64,000 bases of DNA from Lewinellaceae bacterium (GTDB taxonomy: Bacteria > Bacteroidota > Bacteroidia > Chitinophagales > Saprospiraceae), in assembly GCA_016713985.1 (NCBI GenBank), contig JADJOD010000028.1, forward strand, positions 1-64,000, read 5' to 3'. Made by a program: the position numbers and the translations under genes. The notes below the pieces were generated by a model. The model saw only the letters and a program-made list of their open reading frames with translations, was not told where the DNA came from and ran no database searches. Positions 48,032-61,247 of this stretch are shown here, piece by piece. Each line of letters begins with the position of its first letter. Position 1 is the first letter of the stretch.

Positions 48032-51000
48032 ATGGTAAAAAAACTACTCTTACTGTGTTTTCTGCTCCAATCCAGTATGTCGTTGTTGGCACAGGTTCCT
48101 GACCCTTGTCCCGACAACAGCACACCTGCCTCCGATTTTTGTAGTTCCACTTGTATCTATTGTAACTTTAACGGTTATACGGGTACAACTGCCGGGTATT
48201 CCGGGCAAACACCTCCGGGTTTTTGCGGAACGATCGAGAATGAGCAATGGCTTGGATTTATTGCAGGCGCTCCGGCTGCTACGTTTACCGCAACGGCCAC
48301 CAACTGTAATATTGGCAATGGTATTCAGATCGCGCTTTATTCCGACTGTAACTCCAACCCGGTACCAGGCGGTTGCAACAGTGGTGCGGCTGGCGGCGCC
48401 AACACCCCCGTTTCCATCACAGTATCGTTGACTGTCGGCGTCAACTATTATCTGCTGATCGACGGTTATGCCGGCGACCAATGCGATTTTTCCATCAACG
48501 TTGTTCCTCCGTCGGCAGTGCAAGCTCCGCCGGTCGGACCAATCGGCGCTATCCAGGGCCCGACAAAAATATGTCCGGGTGGGGTAATGAACGTTTCCGT
48601 ACCGCTGGTTACCGGCGCAGGCGCTTACAACTGGACGGCAACCGGCGGCGCTTTGATTAACGGGCAACCCTCTCCCCTGACCGTAGACGCTCCGGGAGGT
48701 AATGTGGTGCAAATCACGGCTCCGCCGAATGCACCGCCGCCCACGTCCATTCAGGTCTGCGTACAAGCGGTAAACTCCTGCGACCAGGATAACCCGACGG
48801 TATGCAAAACCATTCAGATTCAAAAGATTCCCGATACACAATTGCCTCCGGTCGTTATCTGCGCCGAGGATGCGCCGTATGAACTCCCCTGGGGGCAAAA
48901 TGTCAACGCAACCGGCAACTATTCCAATACCTACGAATCCTATCAGGGTTGCGACAGTATTGTAAAAAAATTCGTTACGGTGAAAGCCCCGTTGATTAAA
49001 AACCTGCCCCCACAAACGATTTGTGCGGGCACTTGTATCACAGTTTGTGGGGAAGAATATTGTGACGGCGGCAACTTTTCACACACCTGCGAATCTTACC
49101 AGGGATGTGACAAGTACCATCAACTTTTCCATTTTGTTGTTGAGCCCCGAAGCGGAAATAACCAATGGCGGGGTGCTTTCCTGTAGCGTAACATCCGTTA
49201 CCCTTACTTCCACGCCGTCTCCCGGTAGCAAAATATGGAAAATACTTCCTTCGCAACAGGTCGTGGGGACTGGCAACTCGATAACGGTAACCCAGCCCGG
49301 CACTTACGTATTGACGGTAACTGCTTCTGCCGGTGGCAACCTGTGTGTCGACACGGATACCATCATGGTTACCGGCAACACCACCCTGCCAACCGTATCC
49401 GCAACGGGTGGAGCCATCGGTTGCGGCGGCGCCCCTACCTTAGTTAACGCCATTACCAACGCTTCAGGCCCGACCTTTGCCTGGACCGGGCCGAACAGTT
49501 TTACGTCCAGCCAGCAAAACCCGTCGGTAACACAACCGGGGAGTTACGTTGTTGTTGTGACCGACGGTACTACGGGTTGCACCAATTCCGCAACAGCAAC
49601 CGTAACGGGAAATACCACCCCGCCGGTTGTAAACGCCACCGGCGCTACCCTGTCCTGTAGTGTCACATCGATACAAATTAATTCCAGTTCGAACGTACCC
49701 CAATGCTACATATGCCTGGACAGGCCCCAACGGTTTTACGTCCAGCCAACAAAATCCGACGGTTACAGTCAATGGCCCTTATACAGTAGTGGTGACCAAC
49801 CCAGCCAACAGCTGTACCAGTACCGCTACAGCAACGGTCAACTTGGACAATACGCCGCCAAACTCTGCAGCGACGGTGAGCAGCCCCATCAGTTGCCCCG
49901 ACCCGATAGTGACATTAAATGCAACCCCGGTTTCGGGAGTGACCTACCTGTGGAGCGGCCCGAACAGTTTCACGTCTACCGCACAGAACCCGCCGGCTAA
50001 TACTGCCGGTACTTATACCGTAGTAGTAACCAACAATGGCAACGGCTGTACCAGCACCGCTACGGTTGCCGTTACCGGGAACACCACCGTACCCAATGCA
50101 TCCGCTACAGGCGGCACGGTATCCTGCGGCACCCAATCCATTAACATCAACGGCAACTCGCCTACCTCAGGTGTAAGCTATTCCTGGATAGGGCCAAATG
50201 GTTTTACGTCTAACGTACAAACCCCGGCTGTAACCGATGTCGGCACCTATACCGTAACCGTTTTGAACCCGGTGAATAACTGTACCAGCACGGCAACAGC
50301 TGTTGTCGACGGGGATTTTGTAGCACCCGGCGCAATGGCAACCGGCGGTATAATCACCTGTTCTTCAAACAGTACCATCATTACGGGCTCTTCCGGCACA
50401 TCGGGTGTGACCTACTCCTGGACGGGCCCCAGCGGCAACAACTATCCGACGCAAAACCCGACCGTATCCAATACCGGTACGTACACCCTGACCGTAACCA
50501 ACCCGGCAAACGGTTGTACTTCCACCGCTACGGCTTCCGTAGTGCCGGACGCCAACGTACCGAATGTATCGGCCACCGGCGGAACACTGACGTGTAATGT
50601 TACCACGCTGACCCTTGACGGCGGAACAACCACTCCGGGCACGATACTTTCGTGGACGGGTCCCGGCAACTTTACTTCTTCCGTGGAAGATCCGATAATC
50701 AGCGTTGACGGTACTTATATATTGACCGTTTCCAACCCCAGCAACGGTTGTTCGGCTCAGGCCGAGGCGATCGTTGACCTGGACGATGTAACTCCGGGAG
50801 CAACCGCATCCGGCGGAACCCTGACTTGTACGGCGCCCACCTTTACGCTGAACGGCGACTCCCCGACCGGCGGTGTAATCTGGTCCTGGACCGGCCCGAA
50901 CATGTTTACTTCCAATTTGCAAAATCCACAAATCGGTGATAACGGCCAGTACATACTTACGGTTACCAACCCGGTCAACGGTTGTACTTCCGTCGCCACG

Positions 51001-54000
51001 GCCGATGTGCTGGCAGACCAGAATGCTCCGGTCGCATCTTCCTCAACGGGTATTTTGACCTGTAACGTCACGAATTTGGTGCTGAACGGCAATTCCACAC
51101 AGCCTTCCAGTTACAGTTGGTCAGGGCCGAACTTTACCTCCGCCCTTCAAAATCCGACGGTGAATACGCCAGGCGACTATATCCTGACAGTAACGGCTTC
51201 CAACGGTTGCACCGATGCTATCACGGTAACGGTGGATCAGGATATTGCACCTCCCGGGGCTTCCACCACAGGCAACACAATCACTTGTTCCAGTCCGCTG
51301 GTGCCGATTTCGGCTACTTCGCCGCTGAACAACGTGATCTACAATTGGAGCGGGCCGGGAAGTTTCACTTCCGGCGCCCCGAATCCGACTGTTTCGCTTA
51401 ACGGCAATTATGTGGTGACCGTCACGAGCAACCAAAACGGCTGCACCAGCACGAGCACGGCAACCGTCGGTATCGACACGGTAACGGCTGTTCTCCAAGC
51501 TTCTGCGCCGGATATTCTGACCTGTTCCGCTACAACGGTGAATATTCAGGCTACCGTAAACCCCGGCTCTTCCACCCTGCAGGGGCTTGCCTGGACCGGG
51601 CCGTCGAACTTTAATTCGACTATAGAAGACCCGGCTGTAATAAACCCCGGCACGTACATTCTTACCGCCACACTGGCAAACGGCTGCACATCGCAAACCC
51701 AAACCATTGTAAATCAGAATGTTGTTCCGCCTGTAGCCACAGCGCAAGGTGGCATATTAACCTGTACGGTTACCAACCTGAACCTTGACGGGGGCTCTTC
51801 GACGCCGGGCGTTTCTTTTGCCTGGACGGGCCCCAACCTCAACTCGACCGTTGAAGACCCGAATGTGAACACCGATGGGGTTTATACCCTTACCGTAACC
51901 GGCCCGAACGGTTGTACCACTGTAACAACGGCAACAGTTGGCTTGGATATCGCTCCTCCGGGTGCTGCAGCGACTTCATCGAACAACCTCGATTGTGACG
52001 ACCTGAGTACAACGCTCACAGGTACTTCGCCAACCATCAGCGCGACGTATGCCTGGACTGGCCCCGGCAACTTCACCGCAAGCACCGCTTCGACGGCCGG
52101 CTCATTGCCCGGCACCTATGTGGTAGCCACCACCGGCCCGAACGGTTGTGTGTCCGTCGACAGCGTAATCGTTACCCAGGACATTATTGCTCCAAATGCA
52201 TCCGCAACAGGCGATACAATCGACTGTATTTCCGGCCTTGCAACGGTATCGGGCGGCTCGTCTACTTCCGGCGTGATCTGGAATTGGACAGGTCCAAATA
52301 TGTTTACTTCCAACCTTCAAACTCCGACGGTGGCGGTTAACGGCAACTATGTGCTCACGGTGACCGGACCAAACGGCTGCACTTCTACAGTTACGGCTTT
52401 TGTAGCGCAAAACACCCAGTCGCCGGTGGTGGCAATTACCGGTGGAGGTACCTTGACGTGCAACGTTTTGGACGTAACGATTGTCGGCACCATCAGCACT
52501 CCCGGCGCAACGGGAGTCTGGACGGGACCGAACAACTTCACATCCACCCAGGGTAGTATTGTGGTGACCGAGCCTGGGATTTACGAATATCTCGTGACTG
52601 CACAAAACGGTTGTATTTCCCAACCGGATATCAACATCCCGCAAAATATCCAGGCGCCGCAATTGGTATCGGCAACGGGAGGTTTGCTCAATTGTACCTT
52701 CCCGACTATTACCCTGCAAGGCGGCACTTCCACTTCGGGTGTTACGTTTAACTGGACCGGGCCCGGCAGCTTTACTTCCAACCTGCAAAACCCGCCTGTA
52801 ACAAACCCCGGTACTTACACCCTGGTGGTTACAGACATCGTTAACGGTTGCACGACGCAAACCAGCGCCCTCGTAACACAAGATCCAACTATCCCGGATA
52901 TTGCAGTTGTTGCGGATTCCCTGACTTGTGCCACACAAACCGTAACGCTGAATGCCACGACCAACACACCCAACGTTTCGTTCAGCTGGACCGGACCGAA
53001 CAATTTTAGCTCTACGTTGGAAGATCCGACTACAACGGCTCCGGGCAACTACACGGTTGTTGCCACAGCGCAAAGCGGATGTACTTCGGTCTTTATTTAC
53101 AATGTATTGCAAAATACGATTGCTCCGGGCGCAACCGCTTTGGGCGACACCCTGACCTGCACGATTACTTCGGGCTCTATTACCGGCGGATCGCCGACAG
53201 CGGGTGTGCAATATGCATGGACCGGACCGGGAGGTTTTACTTCCAACCTGGCAAGTCCTACCGTCGTACAAACAGGCACCTATACGCTGACGACCACCGG
53301 TTCCAACGGCTGCACCTCCGTGGCATCCATCCAGGTGGTTCCGGACGTTACGATACCGCAGTTGAACATTTCCACCGGCACCATTACCTGCGCCGTTGCC
53401 AGTATCCAGTTGACCGCCAGTTCGAATACGCAAAACGTAACCTGGCAGTGGTCGGGACCGGCAAACTTCAATTCAACGCAGCAAAACCCGACGGTGAGTG
53501 TCCCGGGCAATTATACCGTAGTCGTAACCGCACCAAACGGATGTTCCAATACCACCAGCGGTCCTGTTGCAGATGACACACAGGGACCGGCCATCTTGTT
53601 GGCTACGCCTAATGAACTGAACTGTGTCACGTCTCAGGTAGGTCTGAATGCAAGTGTTCAGGAGCCCGGCACTTATTTGTACCAGTGGAATACCACGAAT
53701 GGCAACATCCTTTCCGGCGCTAATTCCCAGGTTCCGCAAGTAGATCTGGCAGGTATTTACCAGGTAACGGTTACCGATACGCAAAATGGCTGTACTTCCG
53801 TTGAGAACGTGGAAGTGGAAATCAACCTCGCCACACCCAGTGCGGCGGTGCTGGACGAACACGATATTTCCTGCTTCGGCAAAACGGATGGCGCACTGGC
53901 GATTAATTCGGTAGAAGGGGGTACACCTCCGTACGCATTTTCGCTGGACAACCGGCCGTTTACCCAGGGCACTGTATTTACCGGTCTGCCTCCGGGTACA

Positions 54001-54615
54001 CATACCCTGCTGATCCAGGATGCGATCGGTTGTGAATATGAAACCAGTTTTGACCTTACCCAACCCGATGAACTGATCGTAGAACTCGGGACGGACACCC
54101 TGGTACACCTGGGCCAAAGTATCGCACTTTCACTCGATAATATCGTGAACTACCCGGATCGCATCGTACAGACCATTGTTACTCCGGCCGGCTTGCTTGA
54201 CTCGGTGTTTTGCGACAACTGCGAAATCACCCCGACTTATTCTTTCCGCTACCGGGTAACCGTTGTGGATTCGAATGGCTGCAAAGCCTCCGACGATCGT
54301 CTGGTGATTGTGGATAAAACGCGGTATGTATATATTCCGAACATTTTTTATCCGGAATCGCTGGACAACAACGCCATCTTTATGATTTTTGGCGGCGATG
54401 ACGTGGAAAAAATCAAATCATTCCAGGTTTTTGACCGCTGGGGCGCTTTGGTGCACGAGTACTACGACTTTTTCCCCAACGATGTCAGTTCCGGCTGGAA
54501 TGGAACGGTGAGGGGCGACAAAGCAACTCCTGCGGTATTCGTTTATTACGCTGAAATTTTATTCAAAGACGGTGAACTGATCATCTACAAAGGCGACGTA
54601 ACGCTGCACCGTTGA
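48032..54615 (+). CDS. Giant T9SS type B surface protein 2 (about 18 WxGP Ig-like repeats, SprB repeat)
   Basis: Frames 48032-49186, about 49110-49697 and 49700-54615 join into about 2,190 residues. The breaks are an extra base near 49112 (CDKYHQL against DSTINFS) and an extra C in CCCC at 49698-49701. Order: signal peptide (VKKLLLLCFLLQSSMSLLAQ); a cysteine-containing N-terminal domain with CIYCNFNGY and a C-terminal hydrophobic YYLLIDGYAGDQCDF; a PKD-like domain; and a long array of Ig-like units of about 80 residues with motif WTGPNxFTS. It ends in a SprB repeat (HDISCFGKTDGALAINSVEGG) and a type B sorting domain (YIPNIFYPES, QVFDRWGALV, YKGDVTLHR). The N-terminal domain is shared with giant protein 3, showing tandem duplication. 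A surface adhesin exported by T9SS is the likely role. Confidence 0.87.
49180..53800 (+). repeat. Array of WTGPNxFTS Ig-like repeats
   Basis: I count 18 units with W-x-G-P (for example WTGPNGFTSSQQNPTV, WTGPGNFTSSVEDPII, WTGPNMFTSNLQNPQI) plus a divergent first and last unit, at a period of roughly 235-245 nt. Each unit also carries GxYxLTVTxxxNGCTS and a Pro-x-(A/V)-S-A-T-G-G linker before the next Cys. Confidence 0.9.
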
Positions 54616-54650
54616 TCAATTTTTAAACAATTTTGTGTGTTGATAAAGAG

Positions 54651-54677
54651 CCCCCCGTTGTAAATTACACCGGGGGG
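54651..54677 (+). terminator. Hairpin after giant gene 2
   Basis: CCCCCCG (54651-54657) pairs with CGGGGGG (54671-54677), 36 nt after the stop. The downstream sequence TTCCTGTTAC is only weakly T-rich, so termination strength is uncertain. Confidence 0.45.
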
Positions 54678-54776
54678 TTCCTGTTACTACAAGAGCAGTT
54701 GGGCTCTTCTGCATCGTTATGGTGATTTTGTTTAATCAAAAGTTCATTCATTTCATTTAATTCCCGTTGTTGTTTC

Positions 54777-57700
54777 ATGAATAAACTACTACTTTTCATC
54801 GTATCCAACCTCATTTTTTCCAATGTTTGTCTTCTGGCACAGGTAGCCCCTCCCTGCCCCACTCCACCTCCACCGGGCGCTGAATCGTGCGGGGCGGCCT
54901 GCGTTTACTGTAATTTCGACGGTTATATGGGCATCAATAACGGTAGCCCTTCGGGTGGAGCACCCGTATGCGGCCAGATAACGCTCCATAATGACCAGTG
55001 GTTCGGTTTTGTCGCCGGCACCCAATCCATTACCATCAATATTGCCACCAGCAACTGCCAGAACGGCGACGGCCTGCAAGCCGCATTTTTCGACAATTGC
55101 CAGGAAGACGCGCTTACCTGCAACGGAGGTTCCGGCAGTGGCGGCGGTCAACCTTTACCCTTGACCTACAACGATTTTGTACCGGGTCAGACCTACTACC
55201 TGATGATCGACGGATGGGTTGGAGATGTGTGTAACTATACCATTGAAGTTCTCGACGGGTCGGTCACTCCGCCGGCGCCTTCTCAGCCGATGGTACCGAT
55301 CGGGCCGACAAAAGTTTGCCCGGGCGCGGTTGTGGAATACACCATTCCGGATGTTCCCGGCGCCGGATATTATCAATGGATAACGCCGCCCGGGTCCAAA
55401 ATCAACACCGGCACCACCAACAACGTCACCTTACCGGCTCCCGATGGTACCACTATTACCGTCACTTTCGGCGCTTCCGGCGGTACCGTTTGTGTAAAAG
55501 TCGGCAATGCCTGTTCAACACCCCTCCAGGCCTGCCTGAACGTCATCAACCAACCGATTCCACCTACCCTCAAGCCGGATATCGTGGTATGTTATGAAGA
55601 TTTGCCGTTCACATGGGACGAGCAGCCGTTTACAACGGTCAGTTTGCCAGGCACTTACACGCTTTCATCGGCGGTTTTTGATTCCTACCTGGGTTGTGAC
55701 AGCATCGTAAAGCAAAAAATTATTGCAAAACCTCAGGTCAAAACCAATTTAGGCATCCAGTACATTTGCGAAGGCACTTGTCTGATCTACAACGGAAACT
55801 CCTATTGTAATACCGGAGGACCTTTCCAGGAAATTCTGGAATCTTTTCAGGGGTGCGACAGTGTGGTGCAAGTCAGCCTTGTTTCCGTCCCGGTGAACGC
55901 GGCCATCGGCCCGGTTCAAACCATTGACTGCAACAACCCAATTCTCACGTTGAGCAGTTCCGGGTCAACAACCGCTCCAACAGCCACTTATACCTGGACC
56001 AACGCAACCTGGACGCCCATTGGAAACCAGGCGACCCAGGCTGTGGGCACCGGTGGTACTTTTAACCTGGTTGTGACCAATGCTTTCGGCACGGTTGTCT
56101 GCAAGGACACCGCAACAGTATCCGTAACAGCCAATAACACACCGCCGGGCGTCACCATTTCCGGAGGAAATATTACCTGTACTGCTTCGTCCGTCACTTT
56201 GCAAGCCAATTCGCCTACCAGCGGGGTGAATTACGCATGGACGGGACCGGGCATTACTCCTGCAAACCAAAACCTGCAAAACCCCGTTGTGAATCAACCG
56301 GGCAATTATGTCGTTACCGCCACCAACCCGGTAAACGGCTGTACTTCAACTATTTCCACCTTAGTTACGGGTGACGTTACACCACCGGTCATCAGTGTCA
56401 CCGGCGGCATGATTACCTGCGTACAACCAAACGTCACACTTGGAAGTACGGTGAATATTCCGAATGCAACATTCAACTGGAATGGCCCATGTATTCATCC
56501 GGGCAACCAAAATTTACAAAACCCGGTTGTAAACTGTACGGGCACGTTTACCGTTACCGTCACGAATATGACAAACGGCTGCAGCAGTACCGCAAGCACG
56601 TCAGTCGACCAGAACACCTCCATTCCTTCTGCCGATGCCGGCCCCGATCAAACGATCAGTTGCCAGCAAACCAGCGTAATACTCAACGGTTCGGGTAATG
56701 CTGGCGGGGCGCCGCTTGCGTTTTTGTGGACCGGGCCTGGGATCAATGCCGGAAACCAGGGGCTTCCGACTCCTTCAGTCAATCAGGCGGGCACCTACCT
56801 GCTTTCCGTATCCAATACCGCCAACGGGTGTATCAAAACAGATACGGTGGTGGTGAATTCCAGCGTGATACCCCCGGACGCCGATGCCGGCGCCGATCAA
56901 ATTATTACCTGTACCGCACCTACTGTAACAGTGGGTGGAACGGGATCCAGCCAGGGCGCAAATTTTAGCGTATCATGGGCCGGACCGGGTATCAATGCCG
57001 GGAACCAAAGTCAAAACAACCCCGGTGTCGGGCTTCCGGGTTTGTATATATTAAACGTCACTAACACTACAACAGGTTGTAATACAAAGGATTCTGTTCA
57101 GGTAACCCAGAATACCACAGCGCCGGCCGCCAATGCGGGTACCGACCAGACACTGACCTGTAGTTCGCCAAACGGCGTCACCCTGAACGGTTCCGGAACA
57201 CCCGCCAACATCACGTTTTTTTGGTCGGGGCTCGGGATTGGCGGCAACAACGACACCCTTCAAAACCCCAACGTGACATCGCCCGATACTTACACGCTCC
57301 AGGTGACCGATCCGGTCAACGGTTGCACCGCAACCGACCAGGTCGTAATCATGCAGGACGCCAATCTTCCCGCTGCCAATGCGGGGCCGGATCTGGAACT
57401 GAACTGTACGGTCAATCTTGTCAATATCAATGCTGCCGCATCGTCTTCCGGGCCGGGCATTACTTACCAGTGGAGTGGTCCGGAAATCACGCCGGGGAAT
57501 TTCAATCTGCAAAACCCATCGAATATTTCCCTGCCGGGAACATATTCCCTTACGGTGACCAATACCATTAATAACTGCCTCAATACGGATGTTTTAGTCA
57601 TTGAAATTGACACCATTCTTCCGGTGGCTTCTGCAGAGGCGCGGGACTCGTTCTGAACTGTTTTAACAGCGCCACTGATACCCTTGACGGATCGGCCTCC

Positions 57701-60700
57701 AGTTCGGGGCCAGGCTTTTTTACTTACCTGGTCCGGGCCGGATATTACCACGGCCAATCAAAATGATGTCATGCCGGTCGTTACCATTCCGGGCATTTAC
57801 ACCCTTACCGTCACCAATAGCAATAATACCTGCACGGCAACGGCCCAAACGAACGTTGGTTCCGACCTGACACCGCCGGTGGCCGATGCAGGCGCCAACC
57901 CAACGATTGATTGTATAACAACAAGCACAAGTATCGGCGGCAGTTCTTCCTCCGGACCGAATTTTACCTACCTCTGGTCGGGTCCCGGCATTAATTCAGG
58001 GAATGAGGGAATTTTGCAGCCTGTGGTATCCGCACCCGGTAGTTATTCGCTTATCGTTACCAATACGATCAACGGTTGTACTGCTACAGACAATTTAGTT
58101 GTAAACACCGATGCCGTTTACCCGGCCGTGAGTGCCGGCGCCGACGGATTGATCACCTGCCTGCAACCCGCTCCCACCCTGGATGGCACTGGCTCGACTT
58201 CAGGCGCCGGTTTTCAGGTGATTTGGGCCGGACCGGGTATTACCGCCGGTAATCAAAATCAACTTTCGCCGTCCGTAACAATACCGGGCATTTATATCCT
58301 TTCCGTTACCAATACGACCAACAGTTGTGTTTCAAAGGATACAGTGGTGGTTACCCAAAACACGACCCTTCCCAGCGCTTCCGCAGAACCGGACGGCACC
58401 CTGAACTGTGCAATTACGAGCATTACACTCGACGGCACCGGCTCATACGCAACTTCCGGGTTTTCGTGTACCTGGACCGGTCCCGGCAACTTCACTTCCA
58501 ATATTCCTACACCGGTAATCGCCACACCGGGCACATACAATATCCTTGTCGTTAATGATGCCAATGGTTGTACCGCCACCGACCAGGTATTTATCAATCA
58601 GGATATTACACTCCCGCTGGCCGATGCCGGTGCAGGCCTGACCCTTACCTGTTCACAACCCGATCAGGCCATCAACGGCTCCGGGTCGAGCGGCGGCCCG
58701 TTTTTCAGTTATTTGTGGCAAGGTCCGGGTATCAATACCGGTAATTTCAACCTGCAAAACCCGGTGGTATCCGATTCGGGGAACTACGTATTGATCGTCA
58801 CAAACCTGCAAAACAGCTGTACCGCAACCGATCAGGTTTTGATCGCCATGGACGCCGACCCGCCTGCCGCAGATGCGGGCATTGATCAAACTTTGACCTG
58901 TCAACAGGATACCCTGCAACTGGACGGCTCCTTGTCCGCCTCCGGCCCCGGAATTCAATACACCTGGAGCGGCCCGGGAATCATCGCCGGTCAGCAAAAC
59001 GTAATCACACCCGCTATATTCACACAAGGTATTTATACACTTTCCGTACTGAATACCACCAACGGATGTACAAAAACGGATATCGTAAACGTTGGCGCCG
59101 ACTTCATCCCGCCTGTTTCGGATGCGGGAAGCGACCTGGTACTCACCTGTGCCAACAGTACCAGCGGGGTAACCCTGAGTTCCGGCTCGTCGAGTGTTGG
59201 AGCCGGTTTCAGCCTGCAATGGAGCGGCCCCGGGATCACCCCGGCCAACCAAAACAATCCCAACCCCACCGTATTGGTCGTCGGCGATTATACTTTGTTG
59301 GTGACCAACATACAAAACGGTTGTACCAGTGCGGATGTATCGACGGTTATTCAGGATCAAAACCTGCCGATTGCAAATGCGGGAACCGATCAAACGATCA
59401 CCTGCAGCGTTCTGCAGGTGGCGCTCGACGGCTCAGGGTCATCTTCCTCCGGTGGAAGCATCCAGTATGAATGGGTCGGGCCGGGTATCAGTATCGCCAA
59501 TCAAAACGATGCCGCGCCGACAGTATCCGTGTCGGGTTCTTATATGCTGACCGTTACCAATCCCATTACCGGGTGTAAAGCATCGGATAATGTGGTTGTA
59601 TTGCTTGACAACCAGCCGCCTCAAATATCCGTTTCCACAGATACCATCAATTGTGACGAGCCACAGGGGGCCTTGAGTGCCACCAGTTCGTTGCTCAACT
59701 CGACTTACGAATGGTCCGGCCCCGGCATCAACATCGGTAACATCAACCTGGCATCCATGCAGGTAAACGAACCCGGATCGTACAGCGTGACCGTGACTGC
59801 GCCGAACGGATGTACACAAACTGCTTCTGCGGAAATGTTCGTGGATGCCGATTTTCCGGAAGGTGCGGCAGAAGGAGCCGAGCTAAATTGTTACAACAAC
59901 GGTATTGGAATCATCAGTGGAGAAGTGATCACTCCGGGGGCAACTTTTGCCTGGACGGGGCCGGGCGGTTTCCAGTCGAATGCCCTGGCGCCGACCGTGA
60001 CACAAACCGGCACCTATATCTTTACCATCACTTCGCCGAACGGCTGCAAACGGCCGATACCCGTGAATGTAACGCAGGATATGCAAGTGCCGCAGGCCAG
60101 TGCATTTGTGTCCGAATTGCTCGATTGTAACACGAATTCTCTGACAATCAACACCGCCGGCACCTCCACAGGGCCCATTTACACTTATACCTGGACAACG
60201 ACGGGCGGCCAGATTGTTTCCGGCGCCAACAGCCTTTCTCCGGTAGTTGATGCGCCCGGCCAGTACACCCTGCTCGTCAGCAATAACCTCAACGGCTGCA
60301 CCAATACCGTAACCATTCCGGTAGCCACCGATCCATCTGTTCCGGATGCGTTCGACCTGGCAGTAAAAAATATACGCTGCTACGGCGACCAAAACGGTTT
60401 TATCACGGTAAACGACGTCATCGGTGGAACGGAGCCCTTTATTTTTTCACTTGATGGCAGTACGGGGTCATCCCCCGATCAATTCTCCGGTCTTGCAGCA
60501 GGGGTGTATACGCTGACCATGCTGGATGCCAACGGTTGTATGCTGGATACGGTTATTACCATCAGCGAGCCGGGGCAACTTCTGGTCGACCTCGGGCCGG
60601 ATATCGAAGTACAGTTGGGTGAAGAAGCGACGGTAGCAGCTGAAATTTCCAACTCCACACCGATCCAGGGCGTCGCCTGGAATTATGCACCGAATTGCGA

Positions 60701-61124
60701 CTCGTCGTCGGCCGTCTGTGAAGAATTTACTTACCTGCCGCTGCACTCCTATCGACACGAGATCACGGTAAAAGATGTAAACGGTTGTGTTTCACGCGAT
60801 CAGGTCAACGTCATCGTAAAGAAAAACCGACTGGTGTACGTGCCGAATGTGTTCAACCCGAACAGTCAGGAGCCGTTAAATAATCAACTGATGATCCAGG
60901 GAGGAACCGGTGTGGTGCGGGTGGTTTCGTGGCAGATATACGACCGCTGGGGAGGCGCCGTGTTTGGAGTAAATGATTTTCCGCCCAACGATCCGGCATA
61001 CGCCTGGAGCGGCCGGGTCAAGGGAAATCAGGAAAACACCGGTGTTTATACCTGGTTCGCCGAGATCGAATTTGTCGACGGGGCGGTCGAATTATTTAAA
61101 GGAGATGTGACGATTGTACGCTAA
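54777..61124 (+). CDS. Giant T9SS type B surface protein 3 (about 17 WxGPGI Ig-like repeats, SprB repeat)
   Basis: Frames 54777-57656 and 57684-61124 join into about 2,115 residues. Lesions near 57636 and 57728-57731 leave the segment between them in a third frame (LVLNCFNSATDTLDGSASSSGPG). Order: signal peptide; an N-terminal domain paralogous to that of giant protein 2 (CVYCNFDGYMG ... YYLMIDGWVGDVCNYTI); PKD-like and YSYQGCDS-like segments; and about 17 Ig-like units with motif WxGPGIxxGNQNxxxPVV. A SprB repeat (VKNIRCYGDQNGFITVNDVIGG) and a type B sorting domain follow (YVPNVFNPNS, QIYDRWGGAVFG, FKGDVTIVR). It is a surface protein exported by T9SS. The repeats belong to a different subfamily from those of protein 2. 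Confidence 0.87.
55950..60280 (+). repeat. Array of WxGPGIxxGNQN Ig-like repeats
   Basis: Examples are WTGPGITPANQNLQNPVV, WTGPGINAGNQGLPTPSV, WAGPGITAGNQNQLSPSV and WSGPGINIGNINLASMQV, at a period of about 240-255 nt. About 15 units have the I-x-x-x-N insertion; two (near 58480 and 59950) have the F-T-S or F-Q-S form typical of giant protein 2. Confidence 0.88.
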
Positions 61125-61143
61125 GGTGTCAGACGCTACCGCA

Positions 61144-61174
61144 GCCCCTCCAGGTTTTGAAAGCCTGGAGGGGC
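61144..61174 (+). terminator. Hairpin after giant gene 3
   Basis: The 11-bp stem GCCCCTCCAGG (61144-61154) / CCTGGAGGGGC (61164-61174) lies 20 nt after the stop. The following bases are not a T run, so it is a probable but atypical terminator, or a shared 3' hairpin for the convergent gene. Confidence 0.5.
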
Positions 61175-61247
61175 CGGCGTCCGATATAAAAAATTAAAAT
61201 CCTTCATCCGATCAGTTCTTTTGACATAACTACCTGATTATCAATAT

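Noticed and set aside
47896..48102. 68-codon plus-strand frame overlapping the start of giant gene 2
   Set aside because: It overlaps the well-supported signal peptide of the giant protein in another frame and has no features.
52102..53433. 443-residue antisense open frame within giant gene 2 (and similar ones in giant genes 1 and 3)
   Set aside because: It arises from the repeated coding pattern on the plus strand; its sequence is low-complexity R/G/N-rich without motifs.
49180..60280. Regularly spaced repeats that could suggest a CRISPR array
   Set aside because: The period is about 240 nt, the repeats are in frame and translate to Ig-like domains, and there are no short identical direct repeats with spacers.
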